Source: Piscinibacter defluvii
GTDB lineage: Bacteria > Pseudomonadota > Gammaproteobacteria > Burkholderiales > Burkholderiaceae_C
Direction of reading: 5' to 3'
DNA: 64,000 nucleotides
Assembly: GCF_004011805.1 (NCBI RefSeq)
Contig: NZ_ML137196.1
Location: 1 to 64,000 of the forward strand
The notes under the pieces are model-generated. The model saw nothing but the letters and a program-made list of their open reading frames with translations, searched no databases and was not told the origin of the DNA. The position numbers and the translations under genes were made by a program. Below, in pieces: positions 9,101 through 18,987 of this stretch (position 1 is its first letter; every line of letters begins with the position of its first letter).

Positions 9101-10085
9101 GAACTTCGGCGGCGACCTGCTGACGGCGGTGGTGGAACGCGATCCGCGCGGCTGGCACGAGCTGCCGGTCGAGCGGGTGCAGCCGGTGTGCTGGAGCCGG
9201 CCGCAGGACTTCCTGGCCGAGCGCGATGCGGCCGCGCACGAGGCGCAGGTCGACGGCGCGGCCATCGCCTACATGCTGTCGAACGTCGAGCTCGGCAAGC
9301 GCTTCCCGGCCGAGGCGCGCAGCGATGCGCTGCTCGCCCCGCGAAGTTTCTTCACGCACCTGCTCAAGCGCTCGCTCGGCGGCGCGGACCCGCGCGAGTC
9401 GCTCGCGCGCGAGGCCGGCGCGGCGCAGGCGGCGGAGCTGTTCCGGCGCCACCGCTGCGAGTCGGTCTCGGGCACCGGCTCGAGCCTCGCGCAGACCGCG
9501 GGCCTGCGGCGCCGCCTGCCGCTGCTGCTCGAGCACCTGGGGGTGCACCGCCTGCTCGACGCGCCCTGCGGCGACCGGCACTGGATGCGAACCGTCGAAC
9601 TGCCGGGCATCGAGGTCACCGGCGTCGAGCTGCTCGCCGAGCTGGTGGCCGCGCACCGTGTCGCCGAGCCGGCGGCCAACCGCCACTTCGTCGCCGCCGA
9701 CCTGCTGGACGATGCGCTGCCGCAGGCCTTGCCCGCCGCCGACGCGGTGTTCTGCCGCGACCTGCTGGTGCACCTGCCCTACGCCGAGATCGCCCGGGTG
9801 CTGCGCCGCTTCGCCGCCACCGGCGCGACCTGGCTGATCACCACCCACTTCACCCAGCCGCGGCCGAACCGCGACATCGCACGCGGCGACTGGCGGCCGC
9901 TGCACCTGCAGGGCGCGCCGTTCGACTTCCCGCCGCCGCGGCACCTGCTGGTCGAGGGCTGCACCGAGGGCGGCGGCGCCTACGCCGACAAGTGTGTCGC
10001 GGTGTGGCGCTTCGCCGACCTGGCCAGCCGGCCGTTCCTCGCCGCCGGCGCCGCCGCGCCGGCCGACGCCGCGGCGCCCGCCTGA
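6198..10085 (+). CDS. Multidomain glycosyltransferase/methyltransferase
   Basis: 1295 residues, ATG 16 nt after the DUF4157 gene. At least four modules are visible. Residues ~1-215 are Rossmann-like (LVCGCGRSL) with no firm family. Residues ~215-549 look like a GT-B transferase, with a SYHRNSLEGLAAG donor-site-like motif. Residues ~550-815 are a GT-A transferase, with DND at 644-646 and GWGGEDD at 729-735. Residues ~820-1060 resemble GT32/capsular-synthesis transferases, with DAD at 904-906. Residues ~1075-1290 are a class I SAM methyltransferase (LDAPCGD, D1121). No signal peptide or membrane segment is seen, so it is probably cytosolic. Its place after the eCIS genes suggests it may glycosylate eCIS parts or build a surface glycan. 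An internal ATG with a strong ribosome binding site lies at 7845. Confidence 0.8.
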   Translation: MDTLAAYADRHPGATILVCGCGRSLHTLPRDHGLATIGVNDIGRLFDPDYLVVVNPPGQFRDGRFRWVRESRAKALFTQLELGPVAPPVVRFRLGRFGGTATGPDTLDYTQNSPYVAVLLAAHLGAARIGLIGVDFDDGHFFGATGPHPLAARLAEIDAQYAALHAALARRGVELVNLSPTSRLAALPRADIAGWAGAARPAPAATPALRIVSYATTPVAGVPAVLARCIAHATPHAARCVWATDRYANGVAFDGDLQWSTHPREAGAALAAADAVIVHNGRVDPRHARLLAGKPLLTLAHNYGWNVDMALVRAGQPGLVVAQYQATLPEFAGWTAVPNPLPLWEAAYRPEPKPDTVTIAFTPSGAHERYPPGHRLYWHAKGALSTLALLDRLAREGLVQLEVLRGGAVVPHAQALAMKRRAHIVIDECVTGSYHRNSLEGLAAGCVVVNGLGQLPGVEEVLRRCAPDAGDLPFERATPETLEAVLRALVALGPEALVARGAANRAWVERHWDFADQWRHHWKPALDRALDATRAPRRPVSTPVQEEPAMPAPLSANARVSVVVPHGGRERLPLLAATLASLRQSSAVAEIVVVELGAEPVAEALSLRWADRHLFIAHDGAFERATALNAGTAQATQPVVAWHDNDLLHAPEFLGRALAELAARRLDMLVPYTAVHYLDAEDSRRVARGELAPEQAAVVQRLTGRIGCIGLVRRDFVQRHGGLIEGFRGWGGEDDAWFHKAALCGRLGRSQRPDQPVFHLHHPLSGGIAPGQPGAANPHYAANLERLAAVRATRDAATLAQRFPSATPAAGVLHERRPVAARSDAGVPVWTYWEGPCPSWIRACRRTLLHHVPGLRLLTPETFAALRAGDPEMGALDLSHLHVAHRADAIRAWLLARFGGLWIDADCLLMRPPHELPGWLAAHDFVGHRMRSGPISNAFIAAPPGSRIAAAYWAQVRDIVARRQRVGWNFGGDLLTAVVERDPRGWHELPVERVQPVCWSRPQDFLAERDAAAHEAQVDGAAIAYMLSNVELGKRFPAEARSDALLAPRSFFTHLLKRSLGGADPRESLAREAGAAQAAELFRRHRCESVSGTGSSLAQTAGLRRRLPLLLEHLGVHRLLDAPCGDRHWMRTVELPGIEVTGVELLAELVAAHRVAEPAANRHFVAADLLDDALPQALPAADAVFCRDLLVHLPYAEIARVLRRFAATGATWLITTHFTQPRPNRDIARGDWRPLHLQGAPFDFPPPRHLLVEGCTEGGGAYADKCVAVWRFADLASRPFLAAGAAAPADAAAPA
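7831..7847 (+). promoter_or_regulatory. Internal ribosome binding site and in-frame ATG
   Basis: AAGAGGAG lies nine bases before an in-frame ATG at 7845, inside the multidomain transferase gene and exactly at the junction between its GT-B-like and GT-A modules (codon 550). The preceding residues (PVSTPVQEEPA) look like a gene end or linker. This may be a relic of two fused genes, or it may produce a shorter second protein of about 746 residues. Confidence 0.45.
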
Positions 10086-10119
10086 CCCGCTGCGGCCGAT
10101 CGATGTCGCGCTGGGCCGG

Positions 10120-10590
10120 TCAGGTGAGCCGGTACACGTCCAGCAGCACGGCACGCGCTTCGCGCTGGCCCACCGCGATGGCCATCACCTTGTTCAGGTG
10201 TGCCCAGGCCGCCGCGCCGGTGGTGAAGCGCATCAGGGTACGGAAGAAGTAGGCGTCGCGCGGCACGGGTTCGCCACGTGCCAGGCGCGCCATCACCGGG
10301 TCCGGCCCGTGCCGCAGACCCTCGCTCCGCACCTCGACCAGCGCCCCGTCGGCGGTGCGCAGCACGTAGTGGGCGGCGATCTCGAGCACGCCGTCGCGGC
10401 GTGCCAGCTGCCAGTCGATCCCGCCTTCGACCAGTTCGGCGTCGAGCTCCGGGCCGCGCGCCCAGCCGCTGCCCAGCGGCACATAGCGGCGCTCGCCCGC
10501 CGGCGCGTCGCCCAGGCTGACCAGCGTGCCCACCTCGCAGCGGATCTGCGTCAGCGGAACCAGGGCGGGGGCGGGCGGCATCGGGGTCAT
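10120..10590 (-). CDS. DUF3237 (UPF0311) family protein
   Basis: 156 residues. The sequence fits the DUF3237 family throughout: a start-proximal IRCEVGTLVSLG, a central RYVPLGSGWARGPEL, the conserved LRTADGALVEVRSEG and a terminal FFRTLMRFTTG with a helix before it. The family forms small beta-barrels and its function is not settled. I chose the ATG at 10590 because GGAAAGAG precedes it at suitable spacing; the frame extends further upstream but without family similarity. It is convergent with the transferase gene and divergent from the LuxR-type gene (90 nt spacer), which may regulate it. Confidence 0.85.
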   Translation of the reverse strand: MTPMPPAPALVPLTQIRCEVGTLVSLGDAPAGERRYVPLGSGWARGPELDAELVEGGIDWQLARRDGVLEIAAHYVLRTADGALVEVRSEGLRHGPDPVMARLARGEPVPRDAYFFRTLMRFTTGAAAWAHLNKVMAIAVGQREARAVLLDVYRLT

Positions 10591-10680
10591 GCTGGGCTCT
10601 TTCCGGATGGACAGCGGCGTGCGCCGCCCAATGATGCGCAGGTTCAGGCCGGCCCGGCTGTCGGCCCAGAGGATGACGCG

Positions 10681-11472
10681 ATGCCCCAACCCCTCCCTGC
10701 CGGAGGCGACGCCGAGACCCGGCACGCCCTCGCCGGCCTGATCGGCGCGATCGGCCGCGCCGATTTCGCCTCGGCCGCGCTGGACGCGCTGAACACCCCG
10801 CTGCAGGCGGCCACCTGGTCGGTCTACCGCGTCTGGCGCGACCGCGCGCCGGTGCTGCACGCCTCGGCCAGCCGCGGCGTGGCCGACGTGACCCACGACT
10901 GCTTCCGCGCCTACCACGCCGGGCTGTACCGGCACGACCGCAGCTTCGACCGGGTGGACGCGGCCGCCGCGCCCGGCCACGTGGCGGTGCTGCACATGCG
11001 CGCCGAAGAGGCGCCCACCAGCGCGCACCGCGAGCAGATCTACCGGGCGCACGGCATGCTCGAGCGGCTCTCGGCGGCCACCCGCGAGGACGACGGGTCG
11101 CTGCTGGCCGTCAACCTCTACCACCACGCCCACCAGGGGCCGTTCGGCGGCCTGGAGCGCGAACGCTTCGAGGCGCTCGCGCCGCTGCTGATGGCGGCGG
11201 TGCAGCGCCACCTCGCGCTCGCGGCGCGCCCGCTCCCGCGCGGCCCGCGCGAGGTGCTGCAGCAGGCCTGCCCGGCACTGACCGCGCGCGAACTCGACGT
11301 CTGCGAGCGCCTGCTGCGCGGCTGGACGCACGACGGCATCGCCGCCGACCTCGGGCTCTCGCTGGCCACGGTGAAGACCTACCGGGCACGGGCCTTCGAG
11401 CGGCTCGGGCTGCACTTCCGCAGCGAGCTGTTCGCGCGCTTCGGCGCGACGGGTTGTCCGCCTCTGGGATGA
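10681..11472 (+). CDS. LuxR-family transcriptional regulator
   Basis: 263 residues. The last ~65 residues are a LuxR/GerE helix-turn-helix, with LTARELDVCERLLRGWTHDG and a recognition-helix region LSLATVKTYRARAFERLGL. The N-terminal ~190 residues are a sensory region with no motif I can place; it lacks an obvious receiver phosphorylation site, so it is not a standard response regulator, and I do not see the conserved autoinducer-domain residues. AGAGGA precedes the ATG. The divergent DUF3237 gene and the downstream Bug binding protein are candidate targets. Confidence 0.85.
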   Translation: MPQPLPAGGDAETRHALAGLIGAIGRADFASAALDALNTPLQAATWSVYRVWRDRAPVLHASASRGVADVTHDCFRAYHAGLYRHDRSFDRVDAAAAPGHVAVLHMRAEEAPTSAHREQIYRAHGMLERLSAATREDDGSLLAVNLYHHAHQGPFGGLERERFEALAPLLMAAVQRHLALAARPLPRGPREVLQQACPALTARELDVCERLLRGWTHDGIAADLGLSLATVKTYRARAFERLGLHFRSELFARFGATGCPPLG

Positions 11473-11535
11473 CAGGGCCCGCGCGGCCGATGCGGAAGAC
11501 TCGCGGCCGACGCCATCCGCCGCGAGGAGCCCGCC

Positions 11536-12513
11536 ATGCCGCACCCCACCCGCCGCGAGCTGCTGCTCGCCACCGCCGCGCTGAGCCTGCCGAGCTGGCC
11601 CGCCCGGGCGCAGACCTTCCCGGAGCGGCCGCTGCGGCTGACGGTCGGCTTCCCGCCGGGCTCGGGACCGGACGTCGCGGCGCGCCTGATCGCCGGCCGG
11701 CTGGCCGAGCTGCTCAAGCAGCAGGTGGTGGTGGAGAACAAGCCCGGCGCCGGCGGGCAGATCGCCGCGCAGGGCGTGGCCAAGGGCGCGGCCGACGGCT
11801 ACGGGCTGCTGCTGGGCGAGGTCGGCTCGATCGCGATCGCCCCGCCCGCCTTCAGCAAGCTGCCCTACGACCCGGCCCGGGAGCTGGCCGGCATCAGCGA
11901 GGTGGTGCGGTCCGACTTCCTGCTCGTGGTGCCGGCCAGCGCGCCGCACCTGAGCGTGGCCGACTTCGTGAAGGCGGCCAAGGCAAAGGCCGACCGCACC
12001 AATTTCGCGACCTTCGGCGCCGGCACGCCGGGGCATTTCGGTGCCGAACTGTTCGGTGAGGCGGGCGGCTTCAAGGTCGAGCCGATCCACTACCGCGCCA
12101 CCGGCGATGCGGTGACGGCCATCGTCGCCGGCGACGTGGCCGGGGCCTTCGTGTCCACCGCGCTGGGCGCGGCGCAGGTCAAGGGCGGCAAGATGCGCGC
12201 GCTGGCCACCACCGCCCCGGCCCGTTCGCCCCTGCTGCCGGAGGTGCCGACCTTCGCCGAGGCCGGTTTCCCGAGGATCGACTTCGCCGCCTGGTTCGTG
12301 GTGTTCGCGCCGGCCGGAACGCCGGCCGCGGCGCTCGAGCTGCTGAACCGCCAGCTGGTGGCCGCCGTGCAGTCGCCGGAGACCAAGGCGAAGCTGCAGG
12401 AGGCCGGCTTCAGCGTGCTCGGCACCTCGCGCGCCGAGACCGACAGGATGCTCGCCGCCGAAGCAGCCCGCTGGGCCGCCGTGGTGAAGGCCACGGGCTT
12501 CAAGGGAGACTGA
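11536..12513 (+). CDS. Bug-family (TctC-like) periplasmic binding protein
   Basis: 325 residues. The N-terminus has a signal peptide with a Tat-like RRELLL start and a likely cleavage after ARA (residue 25). The body shows the family hallmarks: RLTVGFPPGSGPDVAAR, the VVVENKPGAGG loop near residue 70, and PEVPTFAEAGFP in the second lobe. Bug proteins bind small carboxylates in the periplasm, classically with the TctAB membrane pair. No tctA or tctB is nearby, so this is one of the many orphan Bug proteins of Burkholderiales and its ligand cannot be read from sequence. GAGGAG precedes the ATG. Confidence 0.92.
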   Translation: MPHPTRRELLLATAALSLPSWPARAQTFPERPLRLTVGFPPGSGPDVAARLIAGRLAELLKQQVVVENKPGAGGQIAAQGVAKGAADGYGLLLGEVGSIAIAPPAFSKLPYDPARELAGISEVVRSDFLLVVPASAPHLSVADFVKAAKAKADRTNFATFGAGTPGHFGAELFGEAGGFKVEPIHYRATGDAVTAIVAGDVAGAFVSTALGAAQVKGGKMRALATTAPARSPLLPEVPTFAEAGFPRIDFAAWFVVFAPAGTPAAALELLNRQLVAAVQSPETKAKLQEAGFSVLGTSRAETDRMLAAEAARWAAVVKATGFKGD

Positions 12514-12535
12514 GCCGCCGAGTTCCCGGGGTGTC

Positions 12536-12563
12536 TTGAAAGCCGCAGGTCCGTGCCTATAAT
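12536..12563 (+). promoter_or_regulatory. Sigma70 promoter of groES-groEL
   Basis: A -35 box TTGAAA (12536-12541) and a perfect -10 box TATAAT (12558-12563) are separated by 16 bp. The CIRCE operator begins 7 nt after the -10 box, so it covers the expected transcription start. This is the standard layout of an HrcA-repressed housekeeping promoter; I see no sigma32-type promoter in the same spacer. Confidence 0.88.
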
Positions 12564-12570
12564 CCGCCTG

Positions 12571-12597
12571 CTAGCACTCGCCAGTCGTGAGTGCTAA
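12571..12597 (+). promoter_or_regulatory. CIRCE operator (HrcA binding site)
   Basis: CTAGCACTC, nine bases, then GAGTGCTAA. This matches the CIRCE consensus inverted repeat with its nine-base spacer, with one mismatch in the first base of the left arm. HrcA binds CIRCE and represses groESL until heat shock titrates GroEL. hrcA itself is not in the window. Confidence 0.95.
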
Positions 12598-12693
12598 CGG
12601 TTCCGGATCCCTCCCGGACCTCTCATGTGAATGAGCGCAAACTTCGGCTCAATCGCACGTCAAAGCTTGTCGGTAAGACATCAAGGAGATGGT

Positions 12694-12984
12694 ATGAAGC
12701 TTCGTCCGTTGCACGATCGCGTGATCGTCAAGCGCCTGGAGAACGAGACCAAGACCGCGTCGGGCATCGTGATCCCCGACAACGCCGCCGAGAAGCCCGA
12801 CCAGGGCGAGGTGCTGGCCGTCGGCCCGGGCAAGCGCAACGACAAGGGTGACTTCGTGGCGCTGAACATCAAGGTCGGCGACCGCGTGCTGTTCGGCAAG
12901 TACAGCGGCCAGACCGTCAAGGTCGACGGCGACGAGCTGCTCGTGATGCGCGAGGAAGACCTCTTCGCGGTCGTCGAGAAGTAA
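12694..12984 (+). CDS. groES: Co-chaperonin GroES (10 kDa)
   Basis: 96 residues, the usual length. It begins with the family signature [16 protein letters not shown] and contains the mobile-loop region ([20 protein letters not shown]) that docks on GroEL, then [20 protein letters not shown] near the end. As a heptamer it caps the GroEL cylinder and closes the folding chamber in the cytosol. AAGGAG precedes the ATG. A ~130 nt leader separates it from the promoter and CIRCE site, and groEL follows after 33 nt in the same transcript. Confidence 0.98.
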   Translation: MKLRPLHDRVIVKRLENETKTASGIVIPDNAAEKPDQGEVLAVGPGKRNDKGDFVALNIKVGDRVLFGKYSGQTVKVDGDELLVMREEDLFAVVEK

Positions 12985-14667
<1,683 letters not shown>

Positions 14668-14695
14668 GACGTCCGGGCTCCGCCAGCCTGCCGAA

Positions 14696-14721
14696 GGGCC
14701 GTCGCGAGGCGGCCCTTTTTT
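14696..14721 (+). terminator. Intrinsic terminator 1 after groEL
   Basis: GGGCCGTC, a GCGA loop, GGCGGCCC and six T residues form a strong GC-rich hairpin with a U tract (one G-T wobble in the stem), 28 nt after the groEL stop. Confidence 0.9.
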
Positions 14722-14735
14722 GCGTGCCCGCGTCA

Positions 14736-14761
14736 GGGCCGCCGCGAGGCGGCCCTTTTTT
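14736..14761 (+). terminator. Intrinsic terminator 2 after groEL
   Basis: A near-identical second hairpin (GGGCCGCC, GCGA, GGCGGCCC, six T) lies 40 nt after the first, differing by a single base that makes its stem perfect. It looks like a local duplication and ends 24 nt before the next start codon. Confidence 0.9.
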
Positions 14762-14785
14762 CATCGCGCCGACATAATCGGGCCC

Positions 14786-16717
14786 ATGGCGCTCGCTCCC
14801 CCGCTGCAACGCTTCGTCGACGACGAGCTCGGGCGGGCCGCCGCGCTGATCGAGCGCTCGCTGGCCGGCACGCTGAACGTGCTGCGCGACCACGGCGGGA
14901 TGACACCGCGCGAGCGCGAGCACCATTTCGAGATCGTCGAGGCGCTGCAGCGCGATGCGGCGCGTTACCAGCGCCGCTTCGTCGAGGCGCTGCGCGAGGC
15001 GGTGCAGCGCAGCGAGCAGGAGGCCGCGGCCGGCCCGGCGGGCGGCGGGCTCGAACTGATGGACGAGAGCCGTGTCGAGGTCGACATCGAGATCTCGCGC
15101 GCGCTGCAGATGATCGACAGCACCGCCGAGTGGGAGGCGCGCGAGCTGCAGACCTTCACCTCGACGCTGGCCGGGCTGCAGCACGTCAGCGCCGACTCCC
15201 ACCCGCTGCGCCCGCTGGCGTACGCCACCGCGCTGTGGGAGGCCGCCTGCGCGGCGGTGCCGCACTTCGCGCAGCGCGCCACGTTGCTGCGCGTGTCGGC
15301 CGGCGTGATGGCCGGTCTGCTGAAGTCGGCCTGGGCGGCCGCCTCGTCGCGCCTGGAGGCGCAGGGCGTGCAGCCGGGTGTCTACAAGACGGTCATCCTG
15401 GCCGCGCCGCTGGCGCTGCCCGAACGCGGCGCCGCGCCGGCGGTGCGGCCCGGCAGCCTGCGCGCGCTGCTGGCCGAGACCTCGCGCACCGGCGGCGGCG
15501 ACGACCAGCAGGTGATCGAGCTGCTGTCGCGCCTGTTCGCGCTGATCCAGGCCGACACCGCGGTGCCCAGCGCCTGCCGTGCGCTGCTGGCGCGGCTGCA
15601 GGTGGCGGCGCTGCGTGTCGCGCAGCAGGACCGGGCGATGCTCGACGCCCCCGAGCACCCGGTGTGGCAACTGATGAACCGGCTGGCCGGTGCCGCGTCG
15701 GCCTGGCCTGCGCCGGGCGACAAGCGCCTGGCCGGGCTGATGAACTTCGCCGAGGCGGTGACCGAGGAGGTCTCGCGCGCGGCCGCGCCCGACGCGGCCA
15801 CGTTCCGGCGCGCGCTCGCGCGGCTCGATGCCTTCCTCGGCGAGCAGCTGCAATGGCAGTTGCGCGAGGCGCAGGCCAGTGTCGACTCGCTGCAGCGCAG
15901 CGAGCGGCGCGAGCTGCTGGAGCACGTGCTGTCGCAACGCCTGTCGGACCAGATGGCGCCGGTGCCGGCCAGCCCGGCGATCCGCCGCTTCGTCACCGGC
16001 ACCTGGGCCAAGGTGCTGGCCGAGTCCATGCTGCGGCACGGCGAGCAGGCCGAGCCGACGCCGAGCTACCTGAAGGCGGTCGACGACCTGCTGTGGAGCC
16101 TGCAGACGCCGGCCCATCCGCAGAGCCGGCAGCGCCTGGTGGCGCTGCTGCCCGGGCTGCTGCAGCGGCTGCGCGAGGGCATGGCGCTGGTCGCGCTGCC
16201 CGAGCCGGAGCAGCAGGCGGTGCTCGACGAGCTGATGGCCGTGCACACCGTGGCGCTGCGCCAGGGCTTCCGGGCCTCGGCGCCGGCGCCGCTCACGCCG
16301 CAGGAGATCGTGCAGCGCATGCGCGACGAGGTGATCCCGGACACGCCGCTGCCGCGCCCGTTCGCCGACTCGGTGATCGACCTGGCCTCGATGGACACGG
16401 TTCCGGCCGACTTCCTGGCCTCGCGGCCGATGGACGCCTCGTTCGAGGAGTCACGCCGCCGGCTCGACGCCCTCGAGGCCGGCGCCCGGGCGCGCCTGTT
16501 CCTGCAGCGCCGCTGGTCGGTGGTGCAGCTGCTGTGGAAGAGCGAGCAGGGCCTGTACTTCCTGTTCGCCGGCGAGCGGCCCGGCCAGACCCACTCGATC
16601 ACCCGGCAGGCGCTCGAGCGGCTGGATGCCGCCGGCCTGCTGCAGCCGCTGGAAGCGCAGCCGCTGGTGCCGCGCAGCGTCGACGCGCTGCTGAACCAGA
16701 TCCCGCTGGCGTCATGA
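14786..16717 (+). CDS. DUF1631 family protein
   Basis: 643 residues, mostly helical, with no signal peptide or membrane segment. It fits the DUF1631 family of gamma- and betaproteobacteria: an N-terminal RFVDDELGRA-like segment, a central VYKTVIL region and a C-terminal beta-containing RLFLQRRWSVVQLLWKSEQG segment. The family has no agreed function, although members have been linked to cyclic-di-GMP or surface processes. The ATG at 14786 is the first after the groEL terminators. Its stop overlaps the next start (ATGA), so it is translationally coupled to the patatin/barrel gene. Confidence 0.85.
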   Translation: MALAPPLQRFVDDELGRAAALIERSLAGTLNVLRDHGGMTPREREHHFEIVEALQRDAARYQRRFVEALREAVQRSEQEAAAGPAGGGLELMDESRVEVDIEISRALQMIDSTAEWEARELQTFTSTLAGLQHVSADSHPLRPLAYATALWEAACAAVPHFAQRATLLRVSAGVMAGLLKSAWAAASSRLEAQGVQPGVYKTVILAAPLALPERGAAPAVRPGSLRALLAETSRTGGGDDQQVIELLSRLFALIQADTAVPSACRALLARLQVAALRVAQQDRAMLDAPEHPVWQLMNRLAGAASAWPAPGDKRLAGLMNFAEAVTEEVSRAAAPDAATFRRALARLDAFLGEQLQWQLREAQASVDSLQRSERRELLEHVLSQRLSDQMAPVPASPAIRRFVTGTWAKVLAESMLRHGEQAEPTPSYLKAVDDLLWSLQTPAHPQSRQRLVALLPGLLQRLREGMALVALPEPEQQAVLDELMAVHTVALRQGFRASAPAPLTPQEIVQRMRDEVIPDTPLPRPFADSVIDLASMDTVPADFLASRPMDASFEESRRRLDALEAGARARLFLQRRWSVVQLLWKSEQGLYFLFAGERPGQTHSITRQALERLDAAGLLQPLEAQPLVPRSVDALLNQIPLAS

Positions 16718-18987
16718 CGGCGCGGCGCGGGGCCGCGCTGATTGCGCTGTGTGCGCTCCTGGGCGCACTGCTGTGCGCCGCATCGGCACGGGCCCAGGCC
16801 GTCGACGCGCCGGCCCGGCCGCGCATCGGGCTGGTGCTGTCGGGCGGCGGCGCGCGCGGGCTGGCCCACGTCGGGGTGCTGAAGGTGCTCGAGCGGGCCG
16901 GCGTGCCGGTGGACGTGATCGCCGGCACCTCGATGGGCGCCATCATCGGCGGGCTGTACGCCTCGGGCATGACGGCCGAGCAGCTCGAGGCCGAGCTGCT
17001 GAAGATCGACTGGGACGCCGTGTTCTCCAACCGCGTCGGCCGCCCGCTGCTGTCGCAGCGGCGCAAGGAGGAGGACTTCGAGATCTCGCCGGTGATCGAG
17101 ATCGGCATGCGCGACGGCGAGCTGCGCGCGCCCCTGGGCGCGATCTCCGGCCGCGGGCTGGAATCGCTGCTGCGCCGCTACACGCTGCCCGCGCGTGCGG
17201 TGCGCGACTTCGACCGCCTGCCGATCCCGTTCCGCGCCGTGGCCACCGACATGGAGACCGGCCAGGCGGTGGTGATCGGCTCGGGCGACCTCGCCACCGC
17301 GCTGCGCTCGAGCATGAGCGTGCCGGGCGTGTTCGCGCCCACCGAGGTCGACGGCCGCATCCTCGGCGACGGCGGGCTGGTCGACAACCTGCCCGTCGCG
17401 GTGGCGCGCAGCATGGGCGCGCAGGTGCTGATCGTCGTGAACATCGGCACGCCGCTGGCGCCGCGCGAGACGCTGTCCTCGGTGGGCGGGCTGACGACGC
17501 AGATGATCAACATCCTGACCGAGCAGAACGTGCAGCGCAGCCTGGCGGCACTCGGCCCCTCGGACGTGCTGATCACGCCGGAGCTGGGCGCGCTCACCTC
17601 GGCAGACTTCGCCCGCACGCGCGAGCTGATCGGCCTGGGCGAGCGCGGCGCGGCGCCGCTGGAGGAGCGCCTGGCGGCGCTCTCGCCCGGCCGCGAGGCC
17701 TATGCGCAGTGGCGCGCGCAGCGCCCGCGCGGCGCGGTGCCCACGCCGCCGCTGGCCTTCATCCGCTTCGAGGGCACGGAGGTGACGAACCCGGGCCGCT
17801 TCGTCGCGCAGCTCGAGTCGCGCCCCGGCCAGCCCTTCGACCCGGCCAAGGCCGAGCGCGACGCGCTGCGCCTGGCCGCGAGCGACGACTACATGCGCGC
17901 CGACTACCGGCTCGTGACCACCGCCGAGGGCGACGGCCTGGTGTTCGACGTCGAGGACAAGCCCTGGGGCCCGCACTACTTCCGCATCGGGCTGGACCTG
18001 GTCACCGACTTCCGCGGCGGCTCGAACTTCAACGTCAAGATCAGCCACAACCGCCACTGGCTCGACGCCAACGGCAGCGAGTGGCGCAACCGCGTGCAGA
18101 TCGGCCAGGTGCCGCTGTGGTTCACCGAGATCTACCACCCGCTGAACTGGACCCTGGGCATCAGCAACGACTGGTTCGTGGCCGCCTACGCCGAGGCGCA
18201 GCGGCGCGACATCACCGACTACGACAACGACAGCGGTGCGCAGCGCGGGCGCTTCAACCGCAAGTCCGCACGCGTGGGCCTGGACCTGGGGCAGCCCTGG
18301 GGCGGGCTCGGCGAGCTGCGGCTCGGTGCGACCTGGGTGCACCAGCGCACCGTGCCGGACATCGTCGCCGCCGGCTTCGAGGGCCTGGACCAGCCCTTCA
18401 GCGTGCGCGAGGGTGGCCTGCGCGCCGGTGCGGTGCTGGACCAGCTCGACTACGCGAACTTCCCGCAGCACGGCTACCGCCTGCAGGCCGAGGCGGTGGC
18501 CGGGCGCCGGCGCGTCACCGGCAGTGCGGTGCGCGAGCACTTCACCCGCATCGAGAGCGACGGCACGGTGGCCTGGAGCCGGGGGCGCCAGACGGTCAAC
18601 CTGTACCTCCGGGTGCAGCGCGCCGGGGCCAGCGGCACGCCGGCCGGCCCGGGCAGCGAGCAGCTCGGCCGCTACACGCTGGGCGGCTTCCAGCAGTTGT
18701 CGGGCTACCGCTTCGAGCAGCTCGACGGCGACGCGGTGCTGTTCGGCCGCCTGACCTGGTACCACCGCGCGAGCGAGTCGCTGCTGTTCACGCGCGGCGT
18801 GTTCGTCGGCGGCACGCTCGAGGCCGGCAACGCCTGGGGGCGCTGGGGCGATGCCAGCCTGTCCGACCTGCGCAGCGGGGCCAGCCTGTTCGTCGGCGCC
18901 GACACCGGGCTCGGGCCGGTCTACCTCGGGCTCACGCACGCGCCGCGCGGCTCGACCGGCCTGACGCTGTTCATCGGGCGGCCGTGA
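16714..18987 (+). CDS. Patatin-like phospholipase with outer-membrane barrel
   Basis: 757 residues. A signal peptide likely ends after ARA at residue 27. The patatin domain has all its catalytic elements: oxyanion GGGARG (44-49), nucleophile GTSMG with Ser73, and DGG with Asp219. A POTRA-like segment follows (~residues 340-420) and then a beta-barrel region of alternating strands to the terminal FIGRP. This is the layout of PlpD-type (type Vd) autotransporters, in which a phospholipase is carried by its own BamA-like barrel. The start overlaps the DUF1631 stop by four bases. A role in phospholipid hydrolysis at or beyond the outer membrane is inferred from the family. Confidence 0.92.
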   Translation: MTARRGAALIALCALLGALLCAASARAQAVDAPARPRIGLVLSGGGARGLAHVGVLKVLERAGVPVDVIAGTSMGAIIGGLYASGMTAEQLEAELLKIDWDAVFSNRVGRPLLSQRRKEEDFEISPVIEIGMRDGELRAPLGAISGRGLESLLRRYTLPARAVRDFDRLPIPFRAVATDMETGQAVVIGSGDLATALRSSMSVPGVFAPTEVDGRILGDGGLVDNLPVAVARSMGAQVLIVVNIGTPLAPRETLSSVGGLTTQMINILTEQNVQRSLAALGPSDVLITPELGALTSADFARTRELIGLGERGAAPLEERLAALSPGREAYAQWRAQRPRGAVPTPPLAFIRFEGTEVTNPGRFVAQLESRPGQPFDPAKAERDALRLAASDDYMRADYRLVTTAEGDGLVFDVEDKPWGPHYFRIGLDLVTDFRGGSNFNVKISHNRHWLDANGSEWRNRVQIGQVPLWFTEIYHPLNWTLGISNDWFVAAYAEAQRRDITDYDNDSGAQRGRFNRKSARVGLDLGQPWGGLGELRLGATWVHQRTVPDIVAAGFEGLDQPFSVREGGLRAGAVLDQLDYANFPQHGYRLQAEAVAGRRRVTGSAVREHFTRIESDGTVAWSRGRQTVNLYLRVQRAGASGTPAGPGSEQLGRYTLGGFQQLSGYRFEQLDGDAVLFGRLTWYHRASESLLFTRGVFVGGTLEAGNAWGRWGDASLSDLRSGASLFVGADTGLGPVYLGLTHAPRGSTGLTLFIGRP

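Noticed and set aside
6156..10154. 1332-residue minus-strand open frame opposite the transferase gene
   Set aside because: Same high-GC shadow effect; no recognisable domain, while the plus strand shows several enzyme motifs in order.
10591..12090. Upstream extension of the DUF3237 frame to 656 residues
   Set aside because: It runs antisense to the LuxR-type and Bug genes; family similarity starts only at the ATG at 10590.
16066..18939. 957-residue minus-strand open frame opposite the DUF1631 and patatin genes
   Set aside because: Spans two well-supported plus-strand genes and has shadow-like composition.
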